Of a stretch of DNA of 47,457 nt, positions 22,284 to 30,332 are shown piece after piece. This DNA is from CAZGTQ01 sp964528575 (GTDB lineage: Bacteria; Planctomycetota; UBA1135; GCA-002686595). Under the pieces are notes generated by a model. That model ran no database searches and had not been told where the DNA came from. It saw only the letters and a list, made by a program, of their open reading frames with translations. The translations under genes and the position numbers were made by a program. Every line of letters starts with the position of its first letter. Position 1 is the stretch's first letter. Where the stretch lies: contig CAZGTQ010000304.1 of assembly GCA_964528575.1 (NCBI GenBank), positions 1 through 47,457 of the forward strand. The letters run 5' to 3'.

Positions 22284-23027
22284 ATGGACGTTCCGACGGA
22301 TGGGTCCGGCCGCGTCGCGCTCGTCGCGGGCGGCTCGCGCGGGCTGGGGCTCGGCGTCGCGCGCGCGCTGGCCGCGCGCGGGGATACCGTGCACGTCGCG
22401 TCGCGCAGCGCTCGCTCGCGGGCCGCAGCGCTCGGCGCAGCGGGCGTCGAGCCCGCGCGCGTGCACGACGTCGACCTCGTCGATCCGCGCGCGGCGAGGG
22501 GGCTCGTCGAGCGCGTGCTCGCCGCCGACGGACGGCTCGACTACGTCGTGCACACGGTGGGGGACTACCGCGAGGGTCCGCTCGCCGAGCTCGGCGTCGA
22601 CGACCTGCGCGCGCTGCTCGAGAGCAACGTCGCGACGGCGCTCGCGCTCGCGCACGCCGCGCGCGCCGCGCTGCGCGCGAGCCGCGGCCGCTTCGTCTTC
22701 TTCGGGACCGCCGGGCTCGCCGGGCTGCGCGCCAAGCGCGCGAGCGCGGGCTACGCGGCGGCGAAGAGCGCGCTCGCCGTGCTCGTCCGCTCGCTCGCGC
22801 TCGAGGAGGCGCCGCACGGCGTCACGGCGAATCTCGTGTCGCCGGGGCTCGTGCCGCACGAGGACGCGCACCCATCGACGCTCGATCCCGCGCTGCACGC
22901 GCGCATCCCCGCGGGTCGCGCCGGCGCAATCGACGAGATCGCGCGCGCGGTGCTGTGGCTGTGCTCGGATGGCTCGGCGTACGTGACGGGCGCGGATCTG
23001 CCGGTCGCGGGCGGCTGGATGCTGTGA
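22284..23027 (+). CDS. SDR family oxidoreductase (3-oxoacyl-ACP reductase-like)
   Basis: A 247-residue classical SDR. AGGSRGLGLG at 15-24 binds the cofactor, ESNVA is near 113-117, YxxxK is at Tyr157-Lys161, and the ending TGADLPVAGGWML is typical of the FabG-like group. The catalytic Ser expected 13 residues before the Tyr falls on Gly144; Thr142 in FFGTAG may replace it. The substrate is unknown. It follows lepB by 31 bases but appears to have its own -10 box. Confidence 0.87.
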   Translation: MDVPTDGSGRVALVAGGSRGLGLGVARALAARGDTVHVASRSARSRAAALGAAGVEPARVHDVDLVDPRAARGLVERVLAADGRLDYVVHTVGDYREGPLAELGVDDLRALLESNVATALALAHAARAALRASRGRFVFFGTAGLAGLRAKRASAGYAAAKSALAVLVRSLALEEAPHGVTANLVSPGLVPHEDAHPSTLDPALHARIPAGRAGAIDEIARAVLWLCSDGSAYVTGADLPVAGGWML

Positions 23028-23039
23028 CGACGCCGGCGC

Positions 23040-23912
23040 TCAGCGCGCCGCCTGCGCCGGCGCCGGGCCCGCTGCCGCGGGGCGCTCGCCGGTCTCGGCG
23101 TACGGCTTGAGGCAGTCGCGCACGAGCAGGAGCCAGCCGGACTCGAGCGACTGCTCGGTCTCCTTCGACACGTGGCCGAAGACCGAGTGCTCGAGGCGCA
23201 GGAGCGTCGTGCCGGGGTTCTCGGCGCCCTTCTCGAGCGTCCACGTCATCACGCTGCGGTGCGGGCCGCCGAAGGACTTGCTCGAGTCGCCGACCGCCTG
23301 GAGGAAGTGCGGCGCGCGCAGCCCGTTCACGATCGCCCAGATCAGGCCGGCGCCGTCGCCCCAGTCCTCGTACATGCGTCCGCCGAGCTGCTCCTCGATG
23401 TGGAAGCCGCGCGGCTCGGGTCCGGTGTAGAAGTCGCGGTGCCACCAGGCGGACGTCTCGCCGACGAGGGCCTGCCAGACGCGCTCGGGCGACGCCTCGA
23501 TCGGGACTTCGACGAGCAGGGTGCGGGCGGCGAGCGAAGCGGTCTCGGTCGACATCGGGTCGGTCTCCTGGGGGCGGGCCTCGGCGAGGTCCTTGATGCG
23601 CAGCAGGCGGTCGCTGTCCGGCTCCTCGAACGCGCGGATCCAGCGGTCGTAGATCGCGCGCACCGGAACGGGGTTGAGGTGGTGCCAGCGCTCCCGGCCG
23701 CGCTCTTGGACCAGCACGAGCCCCGCCTCCTCGAGGACGCGCAGGTGCTTGCGCACGCCGAAGCGCGTCATCGCGAAGAGCGCGGCCAGCTTGCCGGCGG
23801 GCAAGGGGGCGTGGCGCAGGACGTCGAGGATGCGCCGGCGCGTCGGGTCGGCCAGGGCGCGCCACACGGGGGCGAACGCCTCGGAGGCCGGAGTCGGGGA
23901 CGGAAGCGCCAC
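23040..23912 (-). CDS. ArsR-type HTH regulator fused to an SRPBCC (AHSA1) domain
   Basis: A 290-residue fusion. Residues 10-100 are an ArsR-family winged helix (WRALADPTRRRILDVL, then KLAALFAMTRFGVRKHLRVLEEAGLV, then wing QERGRERWHHLNP). No metal-binding cysteines of the CxC type are present. Residues 127-270 are an AHSA1/SRPBCC hydrophobic-cavity domain with VEVPIEASPERVWQALV and FGGPHRSVMTWTLEKG. In many bacteria the two are separate neighbouring genes; here they form one chain, so the cavity could sense a small lipid-like ligand and control DNA binding. The GTG start touches the palindromic operator; a GTG 16 codons later, at the usual ArsR start, is an alternative. Confidence 0.85.
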   Translation of the reverse strand: MALPSPTPASEAFAPVWRALADPTRRRILDVLRHAPLPAGKLAALFAMTRFGVRKHLRVLEEAGLVLVQERGRERWHHLNPVPVRAIYDRWIRAFEEPDSDRLLRIKDLAEARPQETDPMSTETASLAARTLLVEVPIEASPERVWQALVGETSAWWHRDFYTGPEPRGFHIEEQLGGRMYEDWGDGAGLIWAIVNGLRAPHFLQAVGDSSKSFGGPHRSVMTWTLEKGAENPGTTLLRLEHSVFGHVSKETEQSLESGWLLLVRDCLKPYAETGERPAAAGPAPAQAAR

Positions 23913-23928
23913 GTGACCATCAGGTCAC
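23913..23928. promoter_or_regulatory. Perfect 16-base palindromic operator at the start of the ArsR-SRPBCC gene
   Basis: GTGACC-ATCA-GGTCAC is a perfect inverted repeat with a four-base centre, immediately upstream of the GTG start. On the minus strand a TTGCGC box, 17 bases, then CCTGAT and 6 bases lead to the GTG, so the palindrome would cover the -10 box and the transcription start. This is the usual place for autorepression. The regulator is probably the gene's own product. Confidence 0.6.
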
Positions 23929-23963
23929 ATGATGGGGCGGAGCGCAAGCCCGAAACTGCCGCT

Positions 23964-25700
23964 CTACAGCGTCGCGTCGAGCGTCTGGAGCGCGTACGCC
24001 GTCGCCAGGACCGGGTTGCCCTCCCACCAGCGCGGGCTGTTGTGGTTCACCCACGAGCCGTCGGGGCGCTGCATCGCGAGCATCCGCCCGGCGATCTCGG
24101 GCCGCCAGGCGTGCTCGACGCCGGCGCCGTCGACGATGCGCTCCTCGCCGTAGAGCTCGAGCGTGCGGGCCATCGTCTGGAAGTAGTAGAAGAGCCCCTG
24201 GTAGGGCGCGCGCGGGTCGGACGAGTGCTCGAAGCCCGGGTTGACGTCGAGCGTGTAGTTCTCGCGCAGCCACGTCCACGCGGCGGCGACGCGCGGGTCG
24301 TCCTTGGCGAGGCCCGCGAAGAGCATGCTCTTCAAGAACGCGTACGTCATCGAGCCGTACGAGCGCGGCACCTTGCGGCCGTCGGCGAGCGTGACGAAAC
24401 CCGCCTTCGAGTCGCCCGGCATGTAGCCGGCGCCGCCGTCGTTGCCCGGGACGATCTCGACGTCGCCTTCGACGACGCGCAGGTCGTTCGACTCGGAGCG
24501 GTTCTGGCAACGCTCGAGGAACTTCACTGCCTTGGCGAACGCCGGGTCGTCCGAGCCGAGCCCCGACGCGGCGAGCGCCTCGAGCGCCATCTGCAGGTTC
24601 GACAGGTCCGGCCGCTCGTCGCCGCCGTAGCCGATGCCGCCGTAGTAGCGATCGCCCTCGCTGTAGCCCTCGCCCTCGTCGGCCTGGAGCTCCTTCAGGT
24701 ACGCCTGCGCGCGCCCGATCACCGGCGCGTCCTTCTCGCGGCCGGCGCGCACGAGCGCCATCACGGCGACGGACGTCGTGTAGTTCGCGACCTTGCCGTC
24801 GTGGATCGAGCCGTCCTCGTGCTGGAGCGACACGAGCCAGTCGAGCGCGCTCTCGAGCGTCGCTCGCGCCTTCTCGGACAGGCTCGGCGCGGCGGCGAGC
24901 GCGGCCGCGGCCATCGCGGTCAGGCCCGCGTCCGGCGCGCCCGGCGCGCCCCAACGCCCGTTTTCCGCGGACTCGAGCATGAAGTCGACGCCGCGCCGGT
25001 ACGCCGTCTCGACGCGCTCCCGGTCGGCGGGCGAGAACGTCGGCAGCGGCGTCGCCGCGCCCGCGTCGTCGCTCGGTTGCTCGTCTTGCGCGATCGCCTT
25101 CGCGCACGCCGTCAGCTCGAGGCACGCGCGCGCGGTCGCGACGACCGAGCCGCCCCACGAGCCCTTCGCGTCGCGCGCGCGCAAGAGCTCGCTGGCCCGC
25201 TTGCGCGCGGCGGCGGCATCGGCCGGCGCGTCGATCGTGACTTTCGAGGCCTCGGGCTCGCCCGGCGCGCGCGCGACGAACGCGAGCGCCTCTTGCAGCG
25301 GCTCGGCGGCCGTCCCCTTCGGCAGCGCGCCGAGCGCCCGCGCCGCGAGCGCCGTGTCGAGCAGCGCCTGCTCCGCGCTTGCGCCCGCGCTCGTGATCGC
25401 GCCGTCCTCGCGCTGGCTGGCGACGAGGAACGCCACGGCGCGCGCGACGAACGGCCCGTCGCCGGGCACGTACGCGCGCGGCGACTCGGCGAACGCGCGC
25501 AACGCCCACGCGCTCCCGGCGACGTCGCCGTACGCGCCGCTCGCTCCGTCCTGCTGGCCGCGCAGCCAGCGGAGCGAGAGGTCGATCGCGTCCTCGATCG
25601 AGGACGAGCGCTGCGCGGCGGGCGCGGCGCCGAACAGCGCGAGGCAGGCGACGAGGGCGAGGAAGCGGTTCGTTCTCAGCATGGCTCGATCGGAGGGCAT
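23964..25700 (-). CDS. Secreted prenyltransferase/squalene-cyclase-like alpha/alpha-toroid protein
   Basis: A 578-residue protein with a signal peptide (FLALVACLALFGAAPAAQ). The mature part consists of repeated helical units with QW-like motifs: LRGQQDGASGAYGD, ASQREDGAI, SLQHEDGSIHDG and, at the end, MQRPDGSWVNHNSPRWW. This is the toroid fold of squalene-hopene cyclases and complement C3d. The DXDD catalytic motif of cyclases is not seen and the protein is exported, so cyclase activity is unlikely; similar proteins of unknown role are frequent in planctomycetes. Start ATG 25700 is chosen; ATG 25682 would still keep the whole signal. A TACCAT hexamer on the minus strand (25766-25761) could be a -10 box. 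Confidence 0.82.
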   Translation of the reverse strand: MPSDRAMLRTNRFLALVACLALFGAAPAAQRSSSIEDAIDLSLRWLRGQQDGASGAYGDVAGSAWALRAFAESPRAYVPGDGPFVARAVAFLVASQREDGAITSAGASAEQALLDTALAARALGALPKGTAAEPLQEALAFVARAPGEPEASKVTIDAPADAAAARKRASELLRARDAKGSWGGSVVATARACLELTACAKAIAQDEQPSDDAGAATPLPTFSPADRERVETAYRRGVDFMLESAENGRWGAPGAPDAGLTAMAAAALAAAPSLSEKARATLESALDWLVSLQHEDGSIHDGKVANYTTSVAVMALVRAGREKDAPVIGRAQAYLKELQADEGEGYSEGDRYYGGIGYGGDERPDLSNLQMALEALAASGLGSDDPAFAKAVKFLERCQNRSESNDLRVVEGDVEIVPGNDGGAGYMPGDSKAGFVTLADGRKVPRSYGSMTYAFLKSMLFAGLAKDDPRVAAAWTWLRENYTLDVNPGFEHSSDPRAPYQGLFYYFQTMARTLELYGEERIVDGAGVEHAWRPEIAGRMLAMQRPDGSWVNHNSPRWWEGNPVLATAYALQTLDATL

Positions 25701-26059
25701 GGTTCCCGGAAGCGGAGCGATTCGTCGGGAGCCGGGGGCGGGCGGCTGCGACCGACGCGAATGGTAGGAGAGCGGGCGCTGCGGGCGCCAACGCACGGAC
25801 GGGGGGACGGTTCAGACGCCCACCTGCGCGCCGGCCACCCATCGGAGTCTCATGGGACGCTGGAGCGGGGCGGGGTGCGCTCGAACGGGAGCTTTACGCG
25901 GAGGAGCGCAACTCCGAGGGCCGCGCCTCGGTCCTGCCCCATGTCGGGCGGGTGGGGGAGGCGGTGGGCCCCCCCCGGCCGCGGACCGGCACCGACTCGC
26001 TCCGGCCCGCCCGCCGCCACGCCGCCAGCCGCGTGCGCGCCGCTACTCTGTCCGCCCCG
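25701..26059. other. Intergenic region without a recognisable gene
   Basis: These 359 bases separate two divergent genes. Reading frames exist on both strands, but none has an RBS, a recognisable domain or family-like composition. It contains a run of eight C (near 25970) and candidate -10 boxes for each neighbour: TACCAT on the minus strand at 25766-25761, and TACTCT on the plus strand at 26044-26049. I see no tRNA, repeat or clear hairpin terminator. Confidence 0.5.
26044..26049 (+). promoter_or_regulatory. Candidate -10 element of the DUF2064-deiodinase unit
   Basis: TACTCT, identical to the -10 hexamer of the protease promoter at 2343-2348, lies 10 bases before ATG 26060. No RBS and no convincing -35 box are seen. 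Confidence 0.35.
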
Positions 26060-26767
26060 ATGCAGCGCACGACCGCGATCTTCAGCAAGCGACCCGCGCC
26101 CGGCGAGGTGAAGACGCGTCTCTGCCCGCCGCTCGCGCCCGACGAGGCGGCGCGGCTCGCCGAGGCGATGCTCGCCGACGTCGTCGAGCGCTGTGCGCGC
26201 CACGACGGCTTTCGCACCGTGCTCTGGTTCGCGCCAGCGGACGCCGAGCCGTGGTTCCGCGCGCGGTTCGGCGCCGCGCTCGAGCTGCGGCCGCAGGTCG
26301 GCGATGGGCTCGGCCAGCGGCTGGCGGCGTTCTTCGAGAGCGAGCTCGACGGCGAGAGCGGCGCCGCCGGCGCGCGCACCGCGGTCGCGATCGGGAGCGA
26401 TGCGCCGCTCGTCGGGACCGACCGCGTCGTGCGCGCGCACGAGGCGCTCGAGCGCGGCGCCGATCTCGTGCTCGGGCCCGACGCGGGCGGCGGCTACTAC
26501 CTCGTCGGCATGCGCCGGGCGCACGGGGCGCTGTTGCGCGACGTCCCGATGTCGACCGCGAGCATGCGCGACGAGACGATCGCGCTCGCCGCGCGGCTCG
26601 GGCTCGCGGTCGAGCTGCTCGAGCCCGGCTACGACGTCGACGTCGAGCGTGACCTCGTGCGCCTGCGCCGTGACCTCGAGCGCGCGCCCGCGCGCGACTT
26701 CCCCCGCCACACGAGCGCCTGCCTGCGCGCGATCGCGTCGCCGAACCGATGTTCGGAGGGAGCATGA
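26060..26767 (+). CDS. DUF2064/TIGR04282 family glycosyltransferase-like protein
   Basis: A 235-residue protein with the nucleotidyl/glycosyltransferase A fold. The signature IFSKRPAPGEVKTRLCPPL (7-25) holds the phosphate-binding Lys/Arg, followed by AIGSDAPLVG (about 110-119) and GPDAGGGYYLVGMR (about 137-150). The family is named after a member in arsenosugar biosynthesis; most members have no known substrate. No arsenic genes are present here. Its stop overlaps the start of the deiodinase-like flavoprotein (26764-26767), so the two products are made together. Confidence 0.85.
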   Translation: MQRTTAIFSKRPAPGEVKTRLCPPLAPDEAARLAEAMLADVVERCARHDGFRTVLWFAPADAEPWFRARFGAALELRPQVGDGLGQRLAAFFESELDGESGAAGARTAVAIGSDAPLVGTDRVVRAHEALERGADLVLGPDAGGGYYLVGMRRAHGALLRDVPMSTASMRDETIALAARLGLAVELLEPGYDVDVERDLVRLRRDLERAPARDFPRHTSACLRAIASPNRCSEGA

Positions 26768-27438
26768 GCGAGCCCGCCTTCGTCCCGCTCGACTTCGAGC
26801 GACGCGCGCCGCGCGACATGCTCGCCCGCGCGCGCGCGTTCCACGCCGAGCTCGCGCGCCGCCGCAGCGTGCGCGCGTTCGCGCCCGATGCGCTGCCCGC
26901 GGGTCTCGTGGACGAGTGCATCGCCGCCGCCGGCTGCGCTCCCTCGGGCGCGCACCAGCAGCCGTGGACGTTCGCGGTCGTCATCGATCCGAAGATCAAG
27001 AGCGCGATCCGCGCGGCCGCCGAGGAGGAGGAGCGCCGCAACTACGGCGGACGCATGACCGAGGAGTGGCTCGAGGTCCTGCGCCCGCTCGGCACCGACG
27101 AGCACAAGCCCTTCCTCGAGGTCGCGCCCGCGCTGATCGCCGTCTTCCGCCAGGCGTACGGCCTGGACGAGGGCGGCAGCCGGCGCACGCACTACTACAC
27201 GCAGGAGTCGGTCGGCATCGCCGTCGGCTTCCTGCTCGCCGCGCTCCACCACGCCGGCCTCGGGACGCTCACGCACACGCCGAGCCCGATGGGCTTCCTC
27301 GAGCGCATCCTCGGGCGCCCCGAGAACGAGCGCGCGTACGTGCTGATCCCGGTCGGCCTGCCCGCCGAAGGCTGCACCGTCCCCGACCTCGCGCGCAAGC
27401 CGCTCGACGCGATCCGCGTGCGCTACGAGAGCCCCTAG
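26764..27438 (+). CDS. Nitroreductase-fold flavoprotein, iodotyrosine deiodinase-like
   Basis: A 224-residue FMN protein. Its sequence follows animal iodotyrosine deiodinase closely: RRSVRAF (33-39), CAPSGAHQQPWTF (58-70), EEEERRNY (87-94), HYYTQESVGIAVGFLLAALH (143-162) and TVPDLARKPLD (205-215). The three residues that bind the halotyrosine zwitterion in the human enzyme (Glu157, Tyr161, Lys182) are matched with the same spacing by Glu90, Tyr94 and Lys115. Reductive removal of iodide or bromide from halogenated tyrosine is therefore likely. The RBS (GGAGGG) lies inside the end of the preceding gene. An in-frame ATG at 26749 is less likely. No membrane anchor is present, unlike in mammals. 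Confidence 0.88.
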   Translation: MSEPAFVPLDFERRAPRDMLARARAFHAELARRRSVRAFAPDALPAGLVDECIAAAGCAPSGAHQQPWTFAVVIDPKIKSAIRAAAEEEERRNYGGRMTEEWLEVLRPLGTDEHKPFLEVAPALIAVFRQAYGLDEGGSRRTHYYTQESVGIAVGFLLAALHHAGLGTLTHTPSPMGFLERILGRPENERAYVLIPVGLPAEGCTVPDLARKPLDAIRVRYESP

Positions 27439-27442
27439 CCGG

Positions 27443-27769
27443 CTACGAACTCGAGGGCGCGAGCCGCACGGCTGTTCCGTAGGCGAGCATCTCCGCCGCG
27501 CCCTCCGCGATCTCGGCCGACGCGAAGCGGAAGCCGACGACCGCGTCGGCGCCGCGCGCGTGTGCCTCGGCGAGCATGCGATCGAGCGCCTGCTCGCGCA
27601 CCTCGGCCATCAGCTTCGTGTACTCCTCGATCTCGCCGCCGACGAGGTTCTTCATCCGCGCGATCAGGTCGTTCGCCTCGTGCGACGCGCGCACCGAGCT
27701 GCCCCGCACGAGGCCGATCACCTCGGCGACCGAGCGGCCCGGGATGCTGTCCGTCGTCGTGACGATCAT
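27443..27769 (-). CDS. YbjQ/UPF0145 family protein
   Basis: A 108-residue protein beginning MIVTTTDSIPG, with the family pattern VIGLVRGSSVRA (about 18-29) and ADAVVGFRFASAEI (about 74-87) and an ending rich in small residues. The family forms ring-shaped oligomers; its function is unknown. It is the last gene of the lpxB-sigma-anti-sigma series, and its ATG overlaps the previous stop (27766-27769). It converges with the deiodinase-like gene, with four bases between the stops. Confidence 0.88.
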   Translation of the reverse strand: MIVTTTDSIPGRSVAEVIGLVRGSSVRASHEANDLIARMKNLVGGEIEEYTKLMAEVREQALDRMLAEAHARGADAVVGFRFASAEIAEGAAEMLAYGTAVRLAPSSS

Positions 27770-28236
27770 CGTCGGATTTCCGTGTACGGGTCGTACGGCA
27801 GCGTCCGCAAGCGCGCGCGCAGCACGGTGAGCCCGAGGAGCAGCAGCCCCGCGCTCACGGCGCCGATCACGAGCTTGAGGCCGAGCGGGAGGTGGTCGTC
27901 GCGCGCGACGACGTACCCGACGAACACGACGAGGCCGAGCAGGCCGGCCGCGACGAGCGCGAAGCCGAGCCCGCGGCCGGTGCGCTGCAGCGGGTCGCGG
28001 CGCAGGCGATCCCACTCCGCGTCCTGCGGCTCGGGCGGTGCCATGCGACGGGCGACGACGCCGAGCCGCTGGAGCTCGGCGACCTCGCGGGCGAGGTCGC
28101 GCTGCTCGCGCATGCGGGTCTCGAACGCCGCGCGGCTCGCCGCATCGAGCTCGCCATCGACGTACGCCATCGCCAACAGCTCGTCGCGCGTGGGCTGGCG
28201 CTCCTGGGAGGTCATTCGTTCTCTCTCGAGGCTCAT
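27766..28236 (-). CDS. Putative anti-sigma factor with two membrane helices
   Basis: A 156-residue protein. The cytoplasmic N-terminus contains LLAMAYVDGELDAASRAAFETRM (starting at residue 20), the helical pattern of anti-sigma domains, but not the HxxxCxxC zinc ligands of the ZAS group. Helices at about 91-111 and 118-139 anchor it, and the short C-terminus faces the cytoplasm. Its ATG overlaps the sigma factor stop (28233-28236). By position and pattern it should bind and hold the ECF sigma factor encoded just before it. The signal that releases the sigma factor cannot be read from the sequence. Confidence 0.75.
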   Translation of the reverse strand: MSLERERMTSQERQPTRDELLAMAYVDGELDAASRAAFETRMREQRDLAREVAELQRLGVVARRMAPPEPQDAEWDRLRRDPLQRTGRGLGFALVAAGLLGLVVFVGYVVARDDHLPLGLKLVIGAVSAGLLLLGLTVLRARLRTLPYDPYTEIRR

Positions 28237-28829
28237 GCCGGCTCCCCGGCGAAGTCCGCCAGGGCCCCGACCAAATGGGATTGCAGGCGCTCGCGCAGCC
28301 GACGGCGTGCGTGGAACAGGCGCGACATCACCGTGCCTTCGGGCACGCCGAGCGTCTCCGCGATCTCGCGGTAGGCGAGCTCCTGGAAGTGACGCAGCGC
28401 GAGGATCTCGCGGTCGCGCGAGGAGAGCTGGGCGAAGCCGTCGCGGAACGCCGCGGCGAGCTCGTTGTTCTCGGCACCCTTCGAGGGGACCGGTTCCCAG
28501 CCTTCGATCTGCCAATCGCCTTCGTCCTCGTCCGGCGCGGAGAGCGAGCGGCGCGCGAGGCGCCTGTTCTTGCGCAGGAAGCTGAAGCACGTGTTGCGCA
28601 GGATGCGGTGGAACCAGGGCAGGAAGGCTTCGCCGTCGCGGAACGTGGCGCGCGCGCGGTAGGTCTTGAGGAACGCCTCCTGGCACAGGTCCATCGCGTC
28701 GTCGTGCGAGCCGACGAGGCTGTGGGCGACCCGGTAGGCGCGCCCGCGCAGCACGCGCACGAGCTCGTCGAAGGCTCCGCCATCGCCGGACTTGGCCGCG
28801 ACCATGAGACGGGTGGCTTCGCACTCCAT
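28233..28829 (-). CDS. ECF-type RNA polymerase sigma factor
   Basis: A 198-residue protein with sigma-2 (about 10-80; DDAMDLCQEAFLKTYR and PWFHRILRNTCFSFLRK) and sigma-4 (about 135-190; LSSRDREILALRHFQELAYREIAETLGVPEGTV cut by the usual turn, then SRLFHARRRLRERL). ECF factors direct RNA polymerase to stress or envelope genes. Start ATG 28829 is chosen because the sigma-2 domain begins there; an in-frame ATG at 28916 would run into the end of lpxB. It is followed directly by its likely anti-sigma factor. Confidence 0.9.
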   Translation of the reverse strand: MECEATRLMVAAKSGDGGAFDELVRVLRGRAYRVAHSLVGSHDDAMDLCQEAFLKTYRARATFRDGEAFLPWFHRILRNTCFSFLRKNRRLARRSLSAPDEDEGDWQIEGWEPVPSKGAENNELAAAFRDGFAQLSSRDREILALRHFQELAYREIAETLGVPEGTVMSRLFHARRRLRERLQSHLVGALADFAGEPA

Positions 28830-28884
28830 GGGGGTCGGCCCGTACGCCGCTCCGACCGGCTCATTCGAGCCTTTCTCGCGCGGC

Positions 28885-30306
28885 TCAGGCAACGACGGCG
28901 ACCCCCGTGCCGGCATCCTGGCGGGCGAGCGCGACGGCGAGCGCCTGGTCCGCCGCCCGCTCGACCGCTCCGGGCGGCCCCAGCCGCTCGGCCGCCAGCT
29001 CGAGCCCGTCGAGGCACCCCGCGCGCCAGCCGTCGTCGTCGAGGCAGCGCTCGAGCGCGGCCGCGACCTCGGCGCGCGGCCCGTCGCCGTGGAAGCAGAA
29101 CTCGGGCAGGACCTCGCGATCCGCGAGCAGGTTCACCGAGGAGAACCACGGCGTCGTGAGGAAGTTCCTCGCGAGGAACGTCTCGCGCGCGCTCGCGAGG
29201 CGATAGAGCACGACGCTCGGCACGCGATGGTGCAAGAGGTCGAGCAGCACGGTTCCCGACACGCTGAACGCGGCGCGCGCGCGCGCGAGCACGTCGTGCA
29301 GCGCGCCGGGTCGCACGCGCGCCCACTCGTGCGCGCCCGCGGCGGCGACGCCCTCGGCGAACAGGTCCGCGACCTCGGCGCGCTCGTGCGCGAGCACGAC
29401 CTCGAGCTCGCGCCCTTCGCGCAAGCGCCCGCAGACGTCGAGCATCCACGGCAGGTTGCGGCGGATCACGCTCGCGCGACTGCCCGGCAGCACGACGAGG
29501 CACGGAGGCGACGCGCCGCTCGCAGCGATCGGCGCGCGCCGCGGCACGCCCGCGAGCGCGTCGAGCAGCGGATGGCCCACGTGCGCCGCGGCGACGCCGT
29601 GCCGCTCGAACCACGCGGGCTCGAACGGCAGGATCGTCAGCGCGCGGTCGACCGCCGAGCGATAGCCGCGCACGCGCCACGGCGCCCAGCCCCAGTACTG
29701 CGGCGTGACGAAGTGCACGACCGGCACTCCGTAGCGGCGCGCGACGTGGCCGAGCGGCACGTGCAGCGCCGGCGAGTCGATCGGCACGAAGAGATCGGTG
29801 CGCGCGTCGCGCATCGCGCGCGCGGCGTCGCGCAAGAGGCCGAGGTAGAACGGCAGCGCGCGTGCCGCGCCGAAGCCCATCGCGGCGCGGCTCACCGGGT
29901 CGCCGACGATCTCGACGCCGGCGCGGGCGAGGCGCGGGCCGCCCAGGCCCGCGATCGCAGGCTCGCTCCCGCCCGCGCGGAGGACGCGCTCGCGCAGCGC
30001 ATCGACGAAGCGGCACGCGTGGTCCTCGCCGGAGGGCTCCGCGCACGAGACGAAGACGCGCAGCCGGCGGCCGGGCAGCGCGCGCAGCTCGGGCGTCGGC
30101 GCGGGCGTCGCGGGGCGGCCGAGATCGGCGCGCACCGCGGCCTCGAGGCGCCGGCGGCGCGCGAGGTACGCGGCCGCGGAAACGGGCAGCGCTGCGAGCG
30201 AGCCGACGGCGCGTACGAGCTCGAGCGCGACGGCGAGAGTGGGGGAGAGCGAGGAGGCGGCCGCCATGGACGGGTCGGCGAGGGACGGGCCCGGCCATTC
30301 CTCCAT
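28885..30306 (-). CDS. lpxB: Lipid-A-disaccharide synthase
   Basis: A 473-residue GT19 enzyme. It joins UDP-2,3-diacylglucosamine to lipid X at the inner membrane in lipid A synthesis. Motifs are CAEPSGEDH (88-96), TPQYWGWAPWR near 200, LPFEPAWF, GHPL and LPGSRASVIRRNLP. About 80 extra residues precede the catalytic domain, with a hydrophobic segment at about 22-48 that may be an added membrane anchor; the E. coli enzyme is near 382 residues. No other lpx genes are nearby. The start codon follows GGGGAG after a short gap of three bases. Confidence 0.9.
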   Translation of the reverse strand: MEEWPGPSLADPSMAAASSLSPTLAVALELVRAVGSLAALPVSAAAYLARRRRLEAAVRADLGRPATPAPTPELRALPGRRLRVFVSCAEPSGEDHACRFVDALRERVLRAGGSEPAIAGLGGPRLARAGVEIVGDPVSRAAMGFGAARALPFYLGLLRDAARAMRDARTDLFVPIDSPALHVPLGHVARRYGVPVVHFVTPQYWGWAPWRVRGYRSAVDRALTILPFEPAWFERHGVAAAHVGHPLLDALAGVPRRAPIAASGASPPCLVVLPGSRASVIRRNLPWMLDVCGRLREGRELEVVLAHERAEVADLFAEGVAAAGAHEWARVRPGALHDVLARARAAFSVSGTVLLDLLHHRVPSVVLYRLASARETFLARNFLTTPWFSSVNLLADREVLPEFCFHGDGPRAEVAAALERCLDDDGWRAGCLDGLELAAERLGPPGAVERAADQALAVALARQDAGTGVAVVA

Positions 30307-30332
30307 TTGCTCCCCGAGCGCGCAAATGAAGA

